Source of the DNA: Halanaerobiales bacterium
GTDB lineage: Bacteria; Bacillota; Halanaerobiia; Halanaerobiales; DTU029
Length of the DNA: 45,876 nt
Assembly (NCBI GenBank): GCA_025451675.1
Contig: JANWJZ010000058.1
Location: 1-45,876 of the forward strand
Direction: 5' to 3'
The notes beneath the pieces are model-generated. The model did not search any database. It was not told the DNA's origin and saw only the letters and a program-made list of their open reading frames with translations. Positions 8,603 to 17,301 of this stretch are shown here, in pieces (position 1 is the first letter of the stretch; every line of letters starts with the position of its first letter). The position numbers were made by a program, and so were the translations under genes.

Positions 8603-8646
8603 TTAAAAAAGAAGTATTAAAGGAGTTCATACTCCCTTAATACTTC
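8603..8646 (-). terminator. Terminator built into the 3' end of dapA
   Basis: Two 16-base arms (8611-8626 and 8631-8646) pair with one G-U and a four-base loop, followed on the minus strand by six T residues (8605-8610). The stem contains the last nine codons and the stop codon of dapA, so the coding sequence doubles as the terminator. Confidence 0.88.
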
Positions 8647-9498
8647 AGTAAGTCTTTCTTTCTCTTTTTCGTTCATTTCAACCAGAGGCCCTCTTACTTT
8701 ACCAACTTCAATACCAATAAGATTAAGGGCAGCTTTAACAGGGATTGGATTAGTAGTCATAAAAAGGGCTTCAAATAATTTACCCAGTTTCTTATTCATC
8801 CTGATGGCTTCTTCAAGATTATTGTTTTTGAAATCAGTGATCATTTTCTTAATTTCCTTGCCCACCAGATGGGCAGCAACACTGACAACCCCCATTCCGC
8901 CAACCGATAAAACCGGTAAAGTCAGGCTGTCGTCACCACTGTAAACCAGGAAATCATCGGGAAGCAGTCTGGTTAGTTTAGATACCTGGTTTAAATCCCC
9001 GCTGGATTCTTTTACTGCTACAATATTATCAATTTTAGCTAATTCCAGCATGGTCTCCACTTCAATATTTCTCGCTGTCCGTCCAGGGATATTGTACAGC
9101 ATGATAGGGAGGCTGGTACTTTCAGCAATGGCTTTAAAATGATAATAAAGGCCAGACTGGGGTGGTTTATTGTAATAGGGAGTAACCAGCAAAAGACCGT
9201 CCACACCTATTTCTTCAGCCATTTTCGTTAATCTAATGCTTTCTGCCGTGGAATATGAACCGGTCCCGGCCACAATTACTGCCCTATCCCCCACCTCATC
9301 TACAACTGCTTCCAATAATTTCACCTTTTCTTCATAGGTCAGGGTAGGGGATTCTCCTGTTGTACCCAGGACAACCAGGCCATCTGAACCGTTATCTACC
9401 AGATATGTGGCTAATTCCCTTGCTTTCTCTAAGTCCAGTTCCAGCTTATCATCAAAGGGGGTAACCATTGCCGTCAATAATTCACCGAAACTATCCAT
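8617..9498 (-). CDS. dapA: 4-hydroxy-tetrahydrodipicolinate synthase
   Basis: Condenses pyruvate with aspartate semialdehyde, the first step of diaminopimelate and lysine synthesis; its product line also feeds dipicolinate in spores. The 293-residue TIM-barrel protein has GTTGESPTL (with the conserved threonines), the tyrosine in VTPYYNKPP, the Schiff-base lysine in AVKESSGD and the GGMGVVSV loop near the C-terminus. The ATG at 9498 has an AGAGGTG site 12 bases after the dapG stop, so dapG and dapA are cotranscribed. It is the last gene of the dapB-dpaA-dpaB-dapG-dapA run and ends in a terminator overlapping its own coding sequence. Confidence 0.97.
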   Translation of the reverse strand: MDSFGELLTAMVTPFDDKLELDLEKARELATYLVDNGSDGLVVLGTTGESPTLTYEEKVKLLEAVVDEVGDRAVIVAGTGSYSTAESIRLTKMAEEIGVDGLLLVTPYYNKPPQSGLYYHFKAIAESTSLPIMLYNIPGRTARNIEVETMLELAKIDNIVAVKESSGDLNQVSKLTRLLPDDFLVYSGDDSLTLPVLSVGGMGVVSVAAHLVGKEIKKMITDFKNNNLEEAIRMNKKLGKLFEALFMTTNPIPVKAALNLIGIEVGKVRGPLVEMNEKEKERLTEVLREYELL

Positions 9499-9510
9499 TT
9501 AATCACCTCT

Positions 9511-10719
9511 TTATTGATTTAATTCAAATATTTTGTGAAGTGCATTAAGGGCTTCTTTTTCTTTTTCCCGATTCACTAAACAGGAAATAGTTGTATGGGA
9601 ATCGGTTGTCTGGTAAATTTTTATCTTCTCATTATTCAGGGCTTCCACTACCTTTGCCATAACTCCCGGACGGCCGGTCATTCCGCCACCAACGACAGAG
9701 ACCTTGACCAGATCTTCCCTTAATTCATAACTGAATTTTTGATCCTGCAGGATATTAAGTACCTTCTCTCTATTTTTGCTATCAATTATAAAAGAACTGG
9801 CCTCAGGCCGGATATTAATGAAATCAACACTGATACCATTCTCCGCCAGTAATTTAAAAACCTTTAATCCGGTGGCATATTCGGCAGGTTTTTCTGGTGT
9901 AATTTTTATAAAGATAATATTACGGCGGCTGGTTACTCCGGTAACGGGCCTGTCACCCTTAATACTGCGCATACCATTGCTATTGATTAATGTTCCGGGC
10001 CCATCATGGAAAGTAGACTTAATCTTGATTGGTATTCCTTCCGCCATGGCTATTTCTGCTGCCCGGGGATGGATTACCCTGGCCCCCTGATAGGCCAGTT
10101 CACAGACCTCATTATAACTGACTACTTCCAGAATACGGGCAGATTCCACCATGCCAGGGTCTGCAGTCATTACACCGGCAACATCTGTATATATTTCAAT
10201 ATATAAAGCACCGATGGCAGCGGCAATGACACTGGCTGTAGTATCACTGCCACCTCTGCCAAGGGTGGTGATATCACCATCTGCTGTAATGCCCTGAAAA
10301 CCGGCTATAACAGGGATTTTCCCTTCCATTAAGGCTTTATTGACTTTTTCCGGTATAACCTTTTCGATTTCCGCCTCACCAAAATTGTCATCTGTATAGA
10401 TTCCTGCCTGCGCTCCTGTCAGGGCAATGGCACTGATATTGTGTTTCTTCAGGGTCTGAACCAGTACGATTGTAGAAATAATCTCCCCACAGGACATCAG
10501 GAGATCTTTCTCCCGTTTATCTATATCGGGATGAATTTCACTGGCCAGTTGAATTAAGGTATCCGTAGCATAGGGTTCACCCAGTCTGCCCATGGCAGAA
10601 ACGACCACTGCAGGTTTGTAACCATTATCTATAGCTTTCTTTATATGTTTTACTACCATTTCCCTTTTTTCTGCTGTATTAAGAGAACTTCCACCAAATT
10701 TCTGTACTATTTTTTTCAT
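9511..10719 (-). CDS. dapG: Aspartate kinase (DapG-like, linked to dipicolinate/DAP genes)
   Basis: Phosphorylates aspartate, opening the aspartate family pathway. The 402-residue protein has the kinase start KKIVQKFGGSSL, the conserved [12 protein letters not shown] phosphate/aspartate loop, IYTDVAGVMTADP, and a C-terminal pair of ACT domains (from about residue 265, including KVSVVGGGMTGRPGVMAKV), expected to bind an end-product effector. In Bacillus the isozyme at this place, DapG, is inhibited by diaminopimelate; that is inferred by position, not shown. A second aspartate kinase (lysC) lies at 36780-38003, so the window has two isozymes. The start ATG has a perfect AGGAGG site. The asd gene that lies between dpaB and dapG in Bacillus is absent here; only 69 bases separate dpaB from dapG. 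Confidence 0.95.
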   Translation of the reverse strand: MKKIVQKFGGSSLNTAEKREMVVKHIKKAIDNGYKPAVVVSAMGRLGEPYATDTLIQLASEIHPDIDKREKDLLMSCGEIISTIVLVQTLKKHNISAIALTGAQAGIYTDDNFGEAEIEKVIPEKVNKALMEGKIPVIAGFQGITADGDITTLGRGGSDTTASVIAAAIGALYIEIYTDVAGVMTADPGMVESARILEVVSYNEVCELAYQGARVIHPRAAEIAMAEGIPIKIKSTFHDGPGTLINSNGMRSIKGDRPVTGVTSRRNIIFIKITPEKPAEYATGLKVFKLLAENGISVDFINIRPEASSFIIDSKNREKVLNILQDQKFSYELREDLVKVSVVGGGMTGRPGVMAKVVEALNNEKIKIYQTTDSHTTISCLVNREKEKEALNALHKIFELNQ

Positions 10720-10788
10720 ATAAACCTCCTGTATAACAGGCGAATTAAAATTATAATCTATTTTATCATAATCCGTTATCTAATACAA

Positions 10789-11382
10789 TCAAATCCCCCT
10801 ATATTCTATCAATACCGGTTGTATCTGTTTACTCTGCAAGGCATATTCTGCGGCTTTTTTAATCAGGTCAAACCTGGCAACCAATGAATTCTTTTTTTCC
10901 ATTGGATTATCCTGCCCGAAAGGAACAAAATATACATTTTTAGTATTTAATAAAATACCTAAATTTTTTGCATTCAAACCAAGCCCGTCATTTGTGGCTA
11001 TAGCTATTAAAAGCGGTCTTTCATTTCGGAGATGAGCTTTTGCTGCCATCACTACCGTTTCATCGATTATACCATTGGCAATCTTGGCCAGAGTATTTCC
11101 AGTACAGGGAGCAATAATTATTAAGTCCAGCATTTTTTTCGGGCCGATGGGTTCAGCTTTGACGATGGTATCTATGATATCATTTCCGCTGATTTCTTTT
11201 ATTTTATCAAGCCATTCCCTGGCGGTACCATATTTAGTATCAAAATTCCTGATGGGTTCTGAGACTATGGGAATAAGCTCTGCTCCAGCCTTAACTAACT
11301 CCTCCATGGCCAATATTGTTTTGTCCAGAGTGCAAAAAGAACCAGTAATGGCATAGCCTATTTTCTTTCCCTGTAAAACCAT
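10789..11382 (-). CDS. dpaB: Dipicolinate synthase subunit B
   Basis: The flavoprotein-like B subunit of dipicolinate synthase, which makes pyridine-2,6-dicarboxylate for the spore core from the DapA product. The 197-residue protein has a flavoprotein (PF02441) fold with KKIGYAITGSFCTLDK at the N-terminus, an IIAPCTGNTLAKIANGI segment and a late RPLLIAIATNDGLG motif, all typical of SpoVFB. The ATG at 11382 carries AAGGAGGTG. It starts 35 bases after dpaA ends and would be made in the mother cell during sporulation, if the organism behaves as Bacillus does. Confidence 0.95.
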   Translation of the reverse strand: MVLQGKKIGYAITGSFCTLDKTILAMEELVKAGAELIPIVSEPIRNFDTKYGTAREWLDKIKEISGNDIIDTIVKAEPIGPKKMLDLIIIAPCTGNTLAKIANGIIDETVVMAAKAHLRNERPLLIAIATNDGLGLNAKNLGILLNTKNVYFVPFGQDNPMEKKNSLVARFDLIKKAAEYALQSKQIQPVLIEYRGI

Positions 11383-11417
11383 AATAATTCACCTCCTTAA
11401 AAGGAACCGGTTAAATA

Positions 11418-12299
11418 TCAGAAATACCCATTAATTATGTCTGGAATAAGTTCAGCAAGGATTTTCCCGGCTGTTACAGGCGCTGTTTTTCCCGGTAAAC
11501 CGGGTGCCAGTATTGCCTTTATACCTTTTTCCCTGGCGGCTGTAAAATCAGTTCCGCCAGGAGCAGAAGCCAGATCAATGATTAAGGCATCTTCCTTTAA
11601 AAGGGCTATGGACTCTCTATCTATAATCAAAGCCGGTACAGTATTAAATAAGATATCCATTTCTGGCAGATGTTCAGCCAGTGTATCATAAGTAAGCATC
11701 TTTATGCCCAGATCCTTTCCCCTGGCTATGGCCGCTTTATTTCTTGTTACCCCATAAGTATTTGCACCCAATAGCTTTAATCTCCAGGCCAGGCTCAGGC
11801 CGGTTTTACCCAGGCCATAAACCAGTACATTGCTATCGGCAATAGTGATATCTGTCTCCTCTATGGCAATTTTGATGGCCGCTTCAGCAGTTGGTACAGC
11901 ATTCAGTATGGCCAATTCATCCAGACGGGAAAGTTCGATATAATTGATACCCTTATCCTCCAGAAGTTTTTTCAAATCAGGAAGGACAAAACCGATCAGG
12001 AATAAGGCTTCTTTTTTCATTAGATTAAAAAATTCAGAATTCAATTGAATTCTCTCTTCGACAAAGGTATTTTTCAAAAAGCCTTCTTCATCCGTACTGG
12101 TCATTGGGGCAATAACTATATCCGCATCCTTAATAACTTTTTCTATATCACTGGAGATAAAAAGCCCGGGCCCCTTTAAAGGACGATCTGACAGGACCGA
12201 CAGCTTATAACCCTTTTCGGCTAGATTCTCCACCAGGACCTCTTCCCTGCGATCTCCACCAATTACTGCAATCTTAATTTTCCTTCCTCCTCCCAACAA
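11418..12299 (-). CDS. dpaA: Dipicolinate synthase subunit A
   Basis: The NAD(P)-binding A subunit of dipicolinate synthase (SpoVFA). The protein has the N-terminal KIAVIGGDRREE segment, a second Rossmann nucleotide-binding motif (VLVYGLGKTGLSLAWRLK) and the C-terminal LDLASAPGGTDF and LAPGLPGKTAPVTAGKIL motifs. The start is unresolved. The frame opens with two TTG codons at 12299 and 12296 that lack an upstream binding site, while a strong GGAGGAGGAAGG lies inside the frame, six to eight bases before an in-frame ATT at 12278. There is no ATG or GTG in the right place. The Bacillus protein begins about six residues before the same IAVIGGD motif, which allows either reading. The length is about 286-293 residues. 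Confidence 0.93.
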   Translation of the reverse strand: MLGGGRKIKIAVIGGDRREEVLVENLAEKGYKLSVLSDRPLKGPGLFISSDIEKVIKDADIVIAPMTSTDEEGFLKNTFVEERIQLNSEFFNLMKKEALFLIGFVLPDLKKLLEDKGINYIELSRLDELAILNAVPTAEAAIKIAIEETDITIADSNVLVYGLGKTGLSLAWRLKLLGANTYGVTRNKAAIARGKDLGIKMLTYDTLAEHLPEMDILFNTVPALIIDRESIALLKEDALIIDLASAPGGTDFTAAREKGIKAILAPGLPGKTAPVTAGKILAELIPDIINGYF

Positions 12300-12321
12300 T
12301 AAGCTAAAAAATTATACAGTA

Positions 12322-12350
12322 CAGTATATGTATTTCGACAGGAGGAAGTG
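12322..12350 (-). promoter_or_regulatory. Possible sigma-K-type promoter of dpaA
   Basis: Read leftward: CACT (12347-12350), a 16-base spacer and CATATACTG (12322-12330), close to the mother-cell sigma-K pattern (AC at -35, CATAnnnTA at -10; the last base differs). In Bacillus the spoVF genes are sigma-K dependent. A TATAAT at 12311-12316 without a good -35 partner is an alternative. Pattern-only evidence. Confidence 0.35.
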
Positions 12351-12390
12351 AAAAATAATTATACCGGTTCTCTTTTAAGGAATAAATATC

Positions 12391-13188
12391 TTAATCAAGC
12401 AGATGTTCCAGTCCATAAACCAGGCCGGAGATATCAGCAATCCTGTCCAGAGCCAGTTTTACACCAGGCATGAAAGATTTCCTGTTATAAGAATCATGCC
12501 TTATTAAAAGGGTCTGCCCCTCTCCACCAAAAATTACTTCCTGATGGGCAACAAGGCCTGGCAGCCTTACACTATGTATCTTTACTCCCTCTGCATCTGC
12601 ACCCCTGGCACCACTGAGTTTTTCTATTTCTTCTTTTTCAGAGCCTCTATCCTCTTTCCGGTTTTTATTGATCAATTCAGCTGTTTTTATGGCTGTACCG
12701 GAGGGAGAATCCAGTTTCTGGTCATGATGTAATTCGATTATTTCCACAGCGGGAAAATATCTGGCTGCTTCTGCAGCAAAGCGCATCATCAATACTGCAC
12801 CAAGGGCAAAATTGGGGGCAATCAGGATATTGGCCTTATTTTCCCTGGCCATTTTCTCTATAATTTCCAGGTCTACCTCTGTTATCCCCGTTGTCCCGAC
12901 TATCATATTTACTCCATTACTCAGGCCAATCCTTATATTTTCCATAACCACTGTTGGTGTTGTAAAATCAATTATTACTTCCGGCCTTGTTTCCCTGATT
13001 AATCCTTCCAGATCATCTTTTATTATTAACTTTTCAGCATCCAGTGCCAACAGTTCCATTATATTCTTCCCCACATTAATCCGGTCACAAACTCCTACCA
13101 GTATATCTTCTCTTTCCAGTACTATTGTTTTTACTACTTCCTGGCCCATCCTGCCACAGGCCCCATTGACAATAATCCTTTTTTTCAT
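12391..13188 (-). CDS. dapB: 4-hydroxy-tetrahydrodipicolinate reductase
   Basis: Reduces the DapA product with NAD(P)H in lysine/diaminopimelate synthesis. The 265-residue protein has the N-terminal nucleotide-binding glycine motif (VNGACGRMGQEV), the VDFTTP-type loop (IIDFTTPTVV), a GTTG turn and the substrate-binding signature ELHHDQKLDSPSGTA. The start is the ATG at 13188, with AAGGAG eight bases upstream; the frame stays open to a TTG at 13221 that has no binding site. It is the first gene of the dap/dpa run. The 91-base gap to dpaA may hold a separate sporulation promoter, so dapB can be vegetative while the rest is also induced late. Confidence 0.96.
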   Translation of the reverse strand: MKKRIIVNGACGRMGQEVVKTIVLEREDILVGVCDRINVGKNIMELLALDAEKLIIKDDLEGLIRETRPEVIIDFTTPTVVMENIRIGLSNGVNMIVGTTGITEVDLEIIEKMARENKANILIAPNFALGAVLMMRFAAEAARYFPAVEIIELHHDQKLDSPSGTAIKTAELINKNRKEDRGSEKEEIEKLSGARGADAEGVKIHSVRLPGLVAHQEVIFGGEGQTLLIRHDSYNRKSFMPGVKLALDRIADISGLVYGLEHLLD

Positions 13189-13235
13189 TCTCAATACTCC
13201 TTCCTTCTTACTGAAAATCAATAAATCTATATTTA

Positions 13236-13263
13236 ATTATAACATTATTTTACCGGCTGTCCA
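13236..13263 (-). promoter_or_regulatory. Sigma-A-type promoter of dapB
   Basis: Read leftward: TGGACA (13258-13263), a 16-base spacer and TATAAT (13236-13241), about 48 bases before the dapB ATG. This is the only clear promoter in the divergent gap with glgP. Confidence 0.65.
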
Positions 13264-13339
13264 TAAATCCCCTGGAAACAGAATAAAATATTGCAGGCTT
13301 ACGCAGAATAAAGGATAGAAAAATAAGGAGGAGGCTAAA

Positions 13340-15043
13340 ATGAGCAATAATTATAAAAAGAGAATAGCCTATTTCTGCATGGAATACGGACTTGATCAGA
13401 GATTACCCCTTTATGCAGGCGGTCTGGGTATCCTGGCCGGTGATTATCTCAAAGCTGCCTATGACCTGGATCTCCCGGTTGTGGCTATCGGTATCCTCTG
13501 GTGGCAGGATTATACTAAGCAACTGATCGGCCCTGATGGATATCCCTATGACACCTATCCGGTTCATGATTTCAGTTTCCTTGAAGATACAGGTAAAAGG
13601 GTTACCGTACAGATTAGCGGTGAGGATGTAGAATGTAGGATTTTCAGGGCAAATCAATTCAATAATAAAGACCTTTATCTGCTGCATACAGGTAAACCAG
13701 GGACTAAATATGGCTGGATAACCGATAAATTGTACTCTGGCAATAACTATGACCGGATCGCTCAGGAAATAGTACTGGGAATTGGCGGCATCAGGGCCTT
13801 AAGGGAATTAGGTATAGAGGTAGACCTGTATCATTTCAATGAAGGGCATGCCGCATTCGCCGGACTGGAATTAATCCGGGAGAAGATGGAAAATGAAAAT
13901 AAAATATTTGAGCTGGCTCTCGAAGAAACCAGAAAAGAGGTTATCTTTACAACCCATACTCCGGTTCCGGCAGGAAATGAAGCCCATGACCTGGGCCTTC
14001 TGATGGAAATAGGTGCAAATAATGGTTTAAGTTACGAACAATTAAAAAGGATCGGCGGCGATCCCTTTAACATGACTGCGGCCTGTTTAAGGATGTCCTA
14101 TCTGGCCAATGCTGTTTCCAGATTACATGGTGAAACAGCACGAAAAATGTGGGGACATCTCGATAATGCGGCTAAAATCATCTCTATAACCAATGGTATA
14201 CATAGAAACACCTGGCAGAACAAAGAAATAGCAGAGGCCTATGAAAATAATGATGACAATGAACTGTGGGCTGCTCACCTGAAGGCAAAAAAGAGACTGG
14301 TAGATTTTATAGCCAGTAGGACCGATGCCAGGCTGGATCCGGAAAAGCTGATTATCGGTTTTGCCAGGAGGGCTGCACCCTATAAGCGCAGTGAATTAAT
14401 TTTCCGGGATACAGAACAGATTGACGATCTACTGAAAAATAGTAAAATCCAGCTTGTTTTTTCCGGCAAAGCCCATCCCAATGATCATTATGGAAAGGAC
14501 ATCGTGGCTACCCTGGTGAAGATGGACCGGAAGTATAAGAATAGTGTTGTTTTCCTGGAAAACTATGACATGGAGATAGCCTCCTATCTCATTCCAGGGG
14601 TAGATGTCTGGCTAAATAACCCCAAAAGGCCTATGGAAGCCAGCGGAACTTCCGGGATGAAAGCAGCCATGAATGGTGTCCTCAATTTAAGTGTCCTGGA
14701 TGGCTGGGTAGCTGAAGGCCCCACCCATAATGTCAGTGGCTGGATCCTGGATATGGTCTTCGCCGATCTGGATGAAAAACTGGATGAGGATGAAAAGGAT
14801 TTACAGGCATTATATAAGATTTTGCGGGAAGAGGTTATACCCATATATTACAATGACCGGGAAAGGTGGATCAGGATGATGAAGGCCAGTATTAAAATGG
14901 CCCAATACCAATTCTCCGCCCGGAGGATGTTAATCGATTATTATGAGAAAATGTACAATGAGTTACCTGAGCTATATGAAGACACAGAGAAAAAACTCAT
15001 AGTGGAACGCCATGAAGACAAAGTTACTGTGCTGATCAGGTAA
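13340..15043 (+). CDS. glgP: Alpha-glucan phosphorylase (GT35, short form)
   Basis: Releases glucose-1-phosphate from storage glycogen or maltodextrins with pyridoxal phosphate as cofactor. At 567 residues it is the short type found in many thermophiles and anaerobes, compared with about 800 residues for the classical enzyme. The cues are the N-terminal YFCMEYGL and LYAGGLGILAGDYLKAA motifs, HFNEGHAAFA, THTPVPAGNEAHD, FARRAAPYKR and the cofactor-lysine motif EASGTSGMKAAMNG near residue 433. The ATG at 13340 has AAGGAGGAGG upstream. It stands alone between a divergent dapB and a terminator at 15047, with no other glycogen genes in the window. Confidence 0.94.
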   Translation: MSNNYKKRIAYFCMEYGLDQRLPLYAGGLGILAGDYLKAAYDLDLPVVAIGILWWQDYTKQLIGPDGYPYDTYPVHDFSFLEDTGKRVTVQISGEDVECRIFRANQFNNKDLYLLHTGKPGTKYGWITDKLYSGNNYDRIAQEIVLGIGGIRALRELGIEVDLYHFNEGHAAFAGLELIREKMENENKIFELALEETRKEVIFTTHTPVPAGNEAHDLGLLMEIGANNGLSYEQLKRIGGDPFNMTAACLRMSYLANAVSRLHGETARKMWGHLDNAAKIISITNGIHRNTWQNKEIAEAYENNDDNELWAAHLKAKKRLVDFIASRTDARLDPEKLIIGFARRAAPYKRSELIFRDTEQIDDLLKNSKIQLVFSGKAHPNDHYGKDIVATLVKMDRKYKNSVVFLENYDMEIASYLIPGVDVWLNNPKRPMEASGTSGMKAAMNGVLNLSVLDGWVAEGPTHNVSGWILDMVFADLDEKLDEDEKDLQALYKILREEVIPIYYNDRERWIRMMKASIKMAQYQFSARRMLIDYYEKMYNELPELYEDTEKKLIVERHEDKVTVLIR

Positions 15044-15046
15044 AAT

Positions 15047-15085
15047 AAAAGGGACAGTAATATCAAAACTGTCCCTTTTATTGTC
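15047..15085 (+). terminator. Terminator between glgP and the converging methyltransferase gene
   Basis: Perfect 12-base stem AAAAGGGACAGT / ACTGTCCCTTTT with a nine-base loop, followed by a T-rich tract. The A-run at its left edge makes it usable for the minus-strand gene as well. Confidence 0.88.
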
Positions 15086-15102
15086 TTTTCTAATATTAGC
15101 CA

Positions 15103-16242
15103 TTATTCTTTATTAGCCGGTGGTAAGGGCCCGTAGTATTGATAAAACTGACACTCTATCCCTCCGTTATAGAGTTTTCTCCGTTTACTGGCTCTCTTCC
15201 CGAATAGCCTTTCAAAATCCGGATGGGAAGTCAGGATATAGAAGGACCAGGTATCCTGTGGCAATAGTTTTCTGCCCATTAAACGATAAAGCTTTTCCAC
15301 CTCTTTTCTATCCGAGAGCCTTTCCCCATAGGGAGGATTTGTAATAATACAGACATATTTACGGCTGGATTGGAAATCTTCAAAGGAAGCAGTCTGGAAA
15401 TGGATACAATCATCCACTCCAGCTTTCTTTGCATGATGTCTGGCTATCTTTATTACCTGTGGGTCAATATCGCTGCCCATAAGGAGACGAAAGCCAGGAT
15501 CATCTATTTCCAGTGCCTTCGCTTCTGCCCGGGCTTCCTGCCAGATTTTCTTGCCCAGTTGAGGCCATTCCTCAGCAACAAACCGTCTCTGGATACCTGG
15601 GGCAATATTCCTGCCCATCAGTGCTGCCTCTACGGGAATTGTACCGGAACCACAGAAAGGGTCAATAAGGATCCGGTCCGGCTGCCAGCGGCTTAAATAG
15701 AGAATGGCTGCCGCCAGGGTTTCCTGCAAGGGAGCCTCAGCAGAGAGCTCCCTATAACCGCGTTTATGTAAACCCTCTCCACTCGTATTGATACTTAAAG
15801 TAATCCTGTCCTTATAAAGAGCAAAGTAAACCGGGTATAGCGGACCGTCCTCCTCAAACCAATCCTTCCTGTATTTATCCTTTAGTCTATCTACAATGGC
15901 CTTTTTGATAATCGATTGGCAGGCCGGGACACTATGTAAAACTGATTTAACCGATTTGCCGGTAACAGGGAAATTGGCATTTACAGGCAGCCACTCTTCC
16001 CAGGGTAGATTTCTGGTGTTATCATAAAGCTCATCAAAATCCCTGGCCGGAAATTCACCCATTTTTAAGAAAACCCGTTCGGCACATCTTAACCAGAGGT
16101 TGGCTTTCGCCAGGCCATAGAAATCAGCCCGGAAAGAGATCTGGCCATTTTCTACATTAATTATTTCAAACCCCAGCTTCCATAGCTCATCTTTAACAAT
16201 GGATTCGAGGCCAAAAGTACTGCTAGCTATTAGTTCCAACAA
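15103..16242 (-). CDS. THUMP-domain RNA guanine-N2 methyltransferase (YpsC/RlmL N-terminal type)
   Basis: A class I SAM-dependent methyltransferase that probably modifies 23S rRNA. The 379-residue protein has a ferredoxin-like/THUMP RNA-binding N-terminal half (about residues 1-155), the linking segment LHKRGYRELSAEAPLQETLAA, SAM motif DPFCGSGTIPVEAALMGRN, the acidic GSDIDPQ turn, and the catalytic NPPYGERL. This is the order in YpsC and in the N-terminal half of E. coli RlmL. The exact target base cannot be fixed by sequence. It appears to start at TTG (16242, or the next codon), about 13 bases after AAAGGAG; no ATG or GTG is nearby. Confidence 0.9.
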   Translation of the reverse strand: MLELIASSTFGLESIVKDELWKLGFEIINVENGQISFRADFYGLAKANLWLRCAERVFLKMGEFPARDFDELYDNTRNLPWEEWLPVNANFPVTGKSVKSVLHSVPACQSIIKKAIVDRLKDKYRKDWFEEDGPLYPVYFALYKDRITLSINTSGEGLHKRGYRELSAEAPLQETLAAAILYLSRWQPDRILIDPFCGSGTIPVEAALMGRNIAPGIQRRFVAEEWPQLGKKIWQEARAEAKALEIDDPGFRLLMGSDIDPQVIKIARHHAKKAGVDDCIHFQTASFEDFQSSRKYVCIITNPPYGERLSDRKEVEKLYRLMGRKLLPQDTWSFYILTSHPDFERLFGKRASKRRKLYNGGIECQFYQYYGPLPPANKE

Positions 16243-16338
16243 GGCAATATATATCTCCTTTCTCCATGTTATTCTTTAACCAAAATACTACTCCCGACAT
16301 ATAGTAAATAAAAATATACTCTTGATGGGGGTAATCCA

Positions 16339-17232
16339 ATGAAATATCTATTGATCACAGGAATTGCTTTTTTATCAGAATCCATTGATTCCTCTCTGGG
16401 GATGGGCTATGGGACATTATTGACGCCTATCCTGATCCTGATGGGCTATGAACCACTGGAAATCGTACCCTTAATCCTCTTCTCCGAATTCATCACCGGA
16501 CTCCTGGCTGCTACCATGCACCATAAAAAGGGCAATGTAAATTTCCAGAAAGACAGCATTGAATTTAAAACAGCGGCAATACTGACAGCCTGCAGCATAT
16601 TGGGGACAGTGGCTGCTTCCTATCTGGCTATCACCCTGAATAAGGAGATTGTGAAGCTCTACATAGCTATCCTTTTAATCGTCATCGGCTTTACCAGCTT
16701 TATTGGCTTCAAAAAGAAACATAACTTCAGCTGGAATAAGGTATTGGGTCTGGGCCTCCTGGCCTCCTTTAATAAAGGTATCAGCGGTGGTGCCTATGGG
16801 CCGCTGGTAACCGGTGGCCAGATACTCTCCGGTATCAGGAGTAAAAGTGCTGTAGGTATTACTTCCCTATCCGAAGGCTTTACCTGCCTGGTAGGGGTCA
16901 TATCCTATATTTGCCTGAATGGCTTTAACTTCAATTATCACTTAGGCCTGGCCCTCCTGATCGGAGCCCTGCTTTCTATTCCAGTATCAGTTAATCTTGT
17001 AGCCCTGATCAGAGAAAACATCCTGAAGATTATATTATCAATTGCCATCATTAGTCTGGGCTTTTTTAATATCTTCAGTATCGTCGAACCCCTTACTATT
17101 TTAACAAAATATCCCTTTATTATCCCCTTTTTCCTCTTAATCACTTCCCTGATATTGATAAAATTATACAGGGAGGCAAAAAGTGCTATTGACAAAGGCA
17201 ATATTTACGGGGATATCAGAAAAATAGAATAA
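16339..17232 (+). CDS. TauE/SafE family sulfite/organosulfur exporter-like membrane protein
   Basis: A 297-residue membrane protein of the TauE/SafE (PF01925) group. About eight membrane helices are visible in two inverted halves. The first contains SSLGMGYGTLLTPILILMGY and the second the related LASFNKGISGGAYGPLVTGG, both family hallmarks with glycine-rich breaks. A charged loop, HHKKGNVNFQK, lies between helices. Relatives move sulfite, sulfoacetate or other small anions, but many members are uncharacterised, so the substrate is open. The ATG at 16339 has GGGGG seven bases upstream and the gene is divergent from the THUMP methyltransferase. It converges on the gamma-glutamyl ligase cluster, sharing the terminator at 17241. 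A sulfur link to that cluster is tempting but not shown. Confidence 0.87.
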   Translation: MKYLLITGIAFLSESIDSSLGMGYGTLLTPILILMGYEPLEIVPLILFSEFITGLLAATMHHKKGNVNFQKDSIEFKTAAILTACSILGTVAASYLAITLNKEIVKLYIAILLIVIGFTSFIGFKKKHNFSWNKVLGLGLLASFNKGISGGAYGPLVTGGQILSGIRSKSAVGITSLSEGFTCLVGVISYICLNGFNFNYHLGLALLIGALLSIPVSVNLVALIRENILKIILSIAIISLGFFNIFSIVEPLTILTKYPFIIPFFLLITSLILIKLYREAKSAIDKGNIYGDIRKIE

Positions 17233-17240
17233 AGCAAGTT

Positions 17241-17275
17241 AAAAGGAATAGAATAATCTCTATTCCTTTTCTTTC
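17241..17275 (+). terminator. Terminator between TauE/SafE gene and converging ATP-grasp gene
   Basis: Perfect 12-base stem AAAAGGAATAGA / TCTATTCCTTTT with a six-base loop, then a T-rich tract (CTTTCT). Because the stem begins with four A residues, it may work in both directions. Confidence 0.8.
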
Positions 17276-17301
17276 TATAATGTATGTGATTTATAGATTG
17301 A

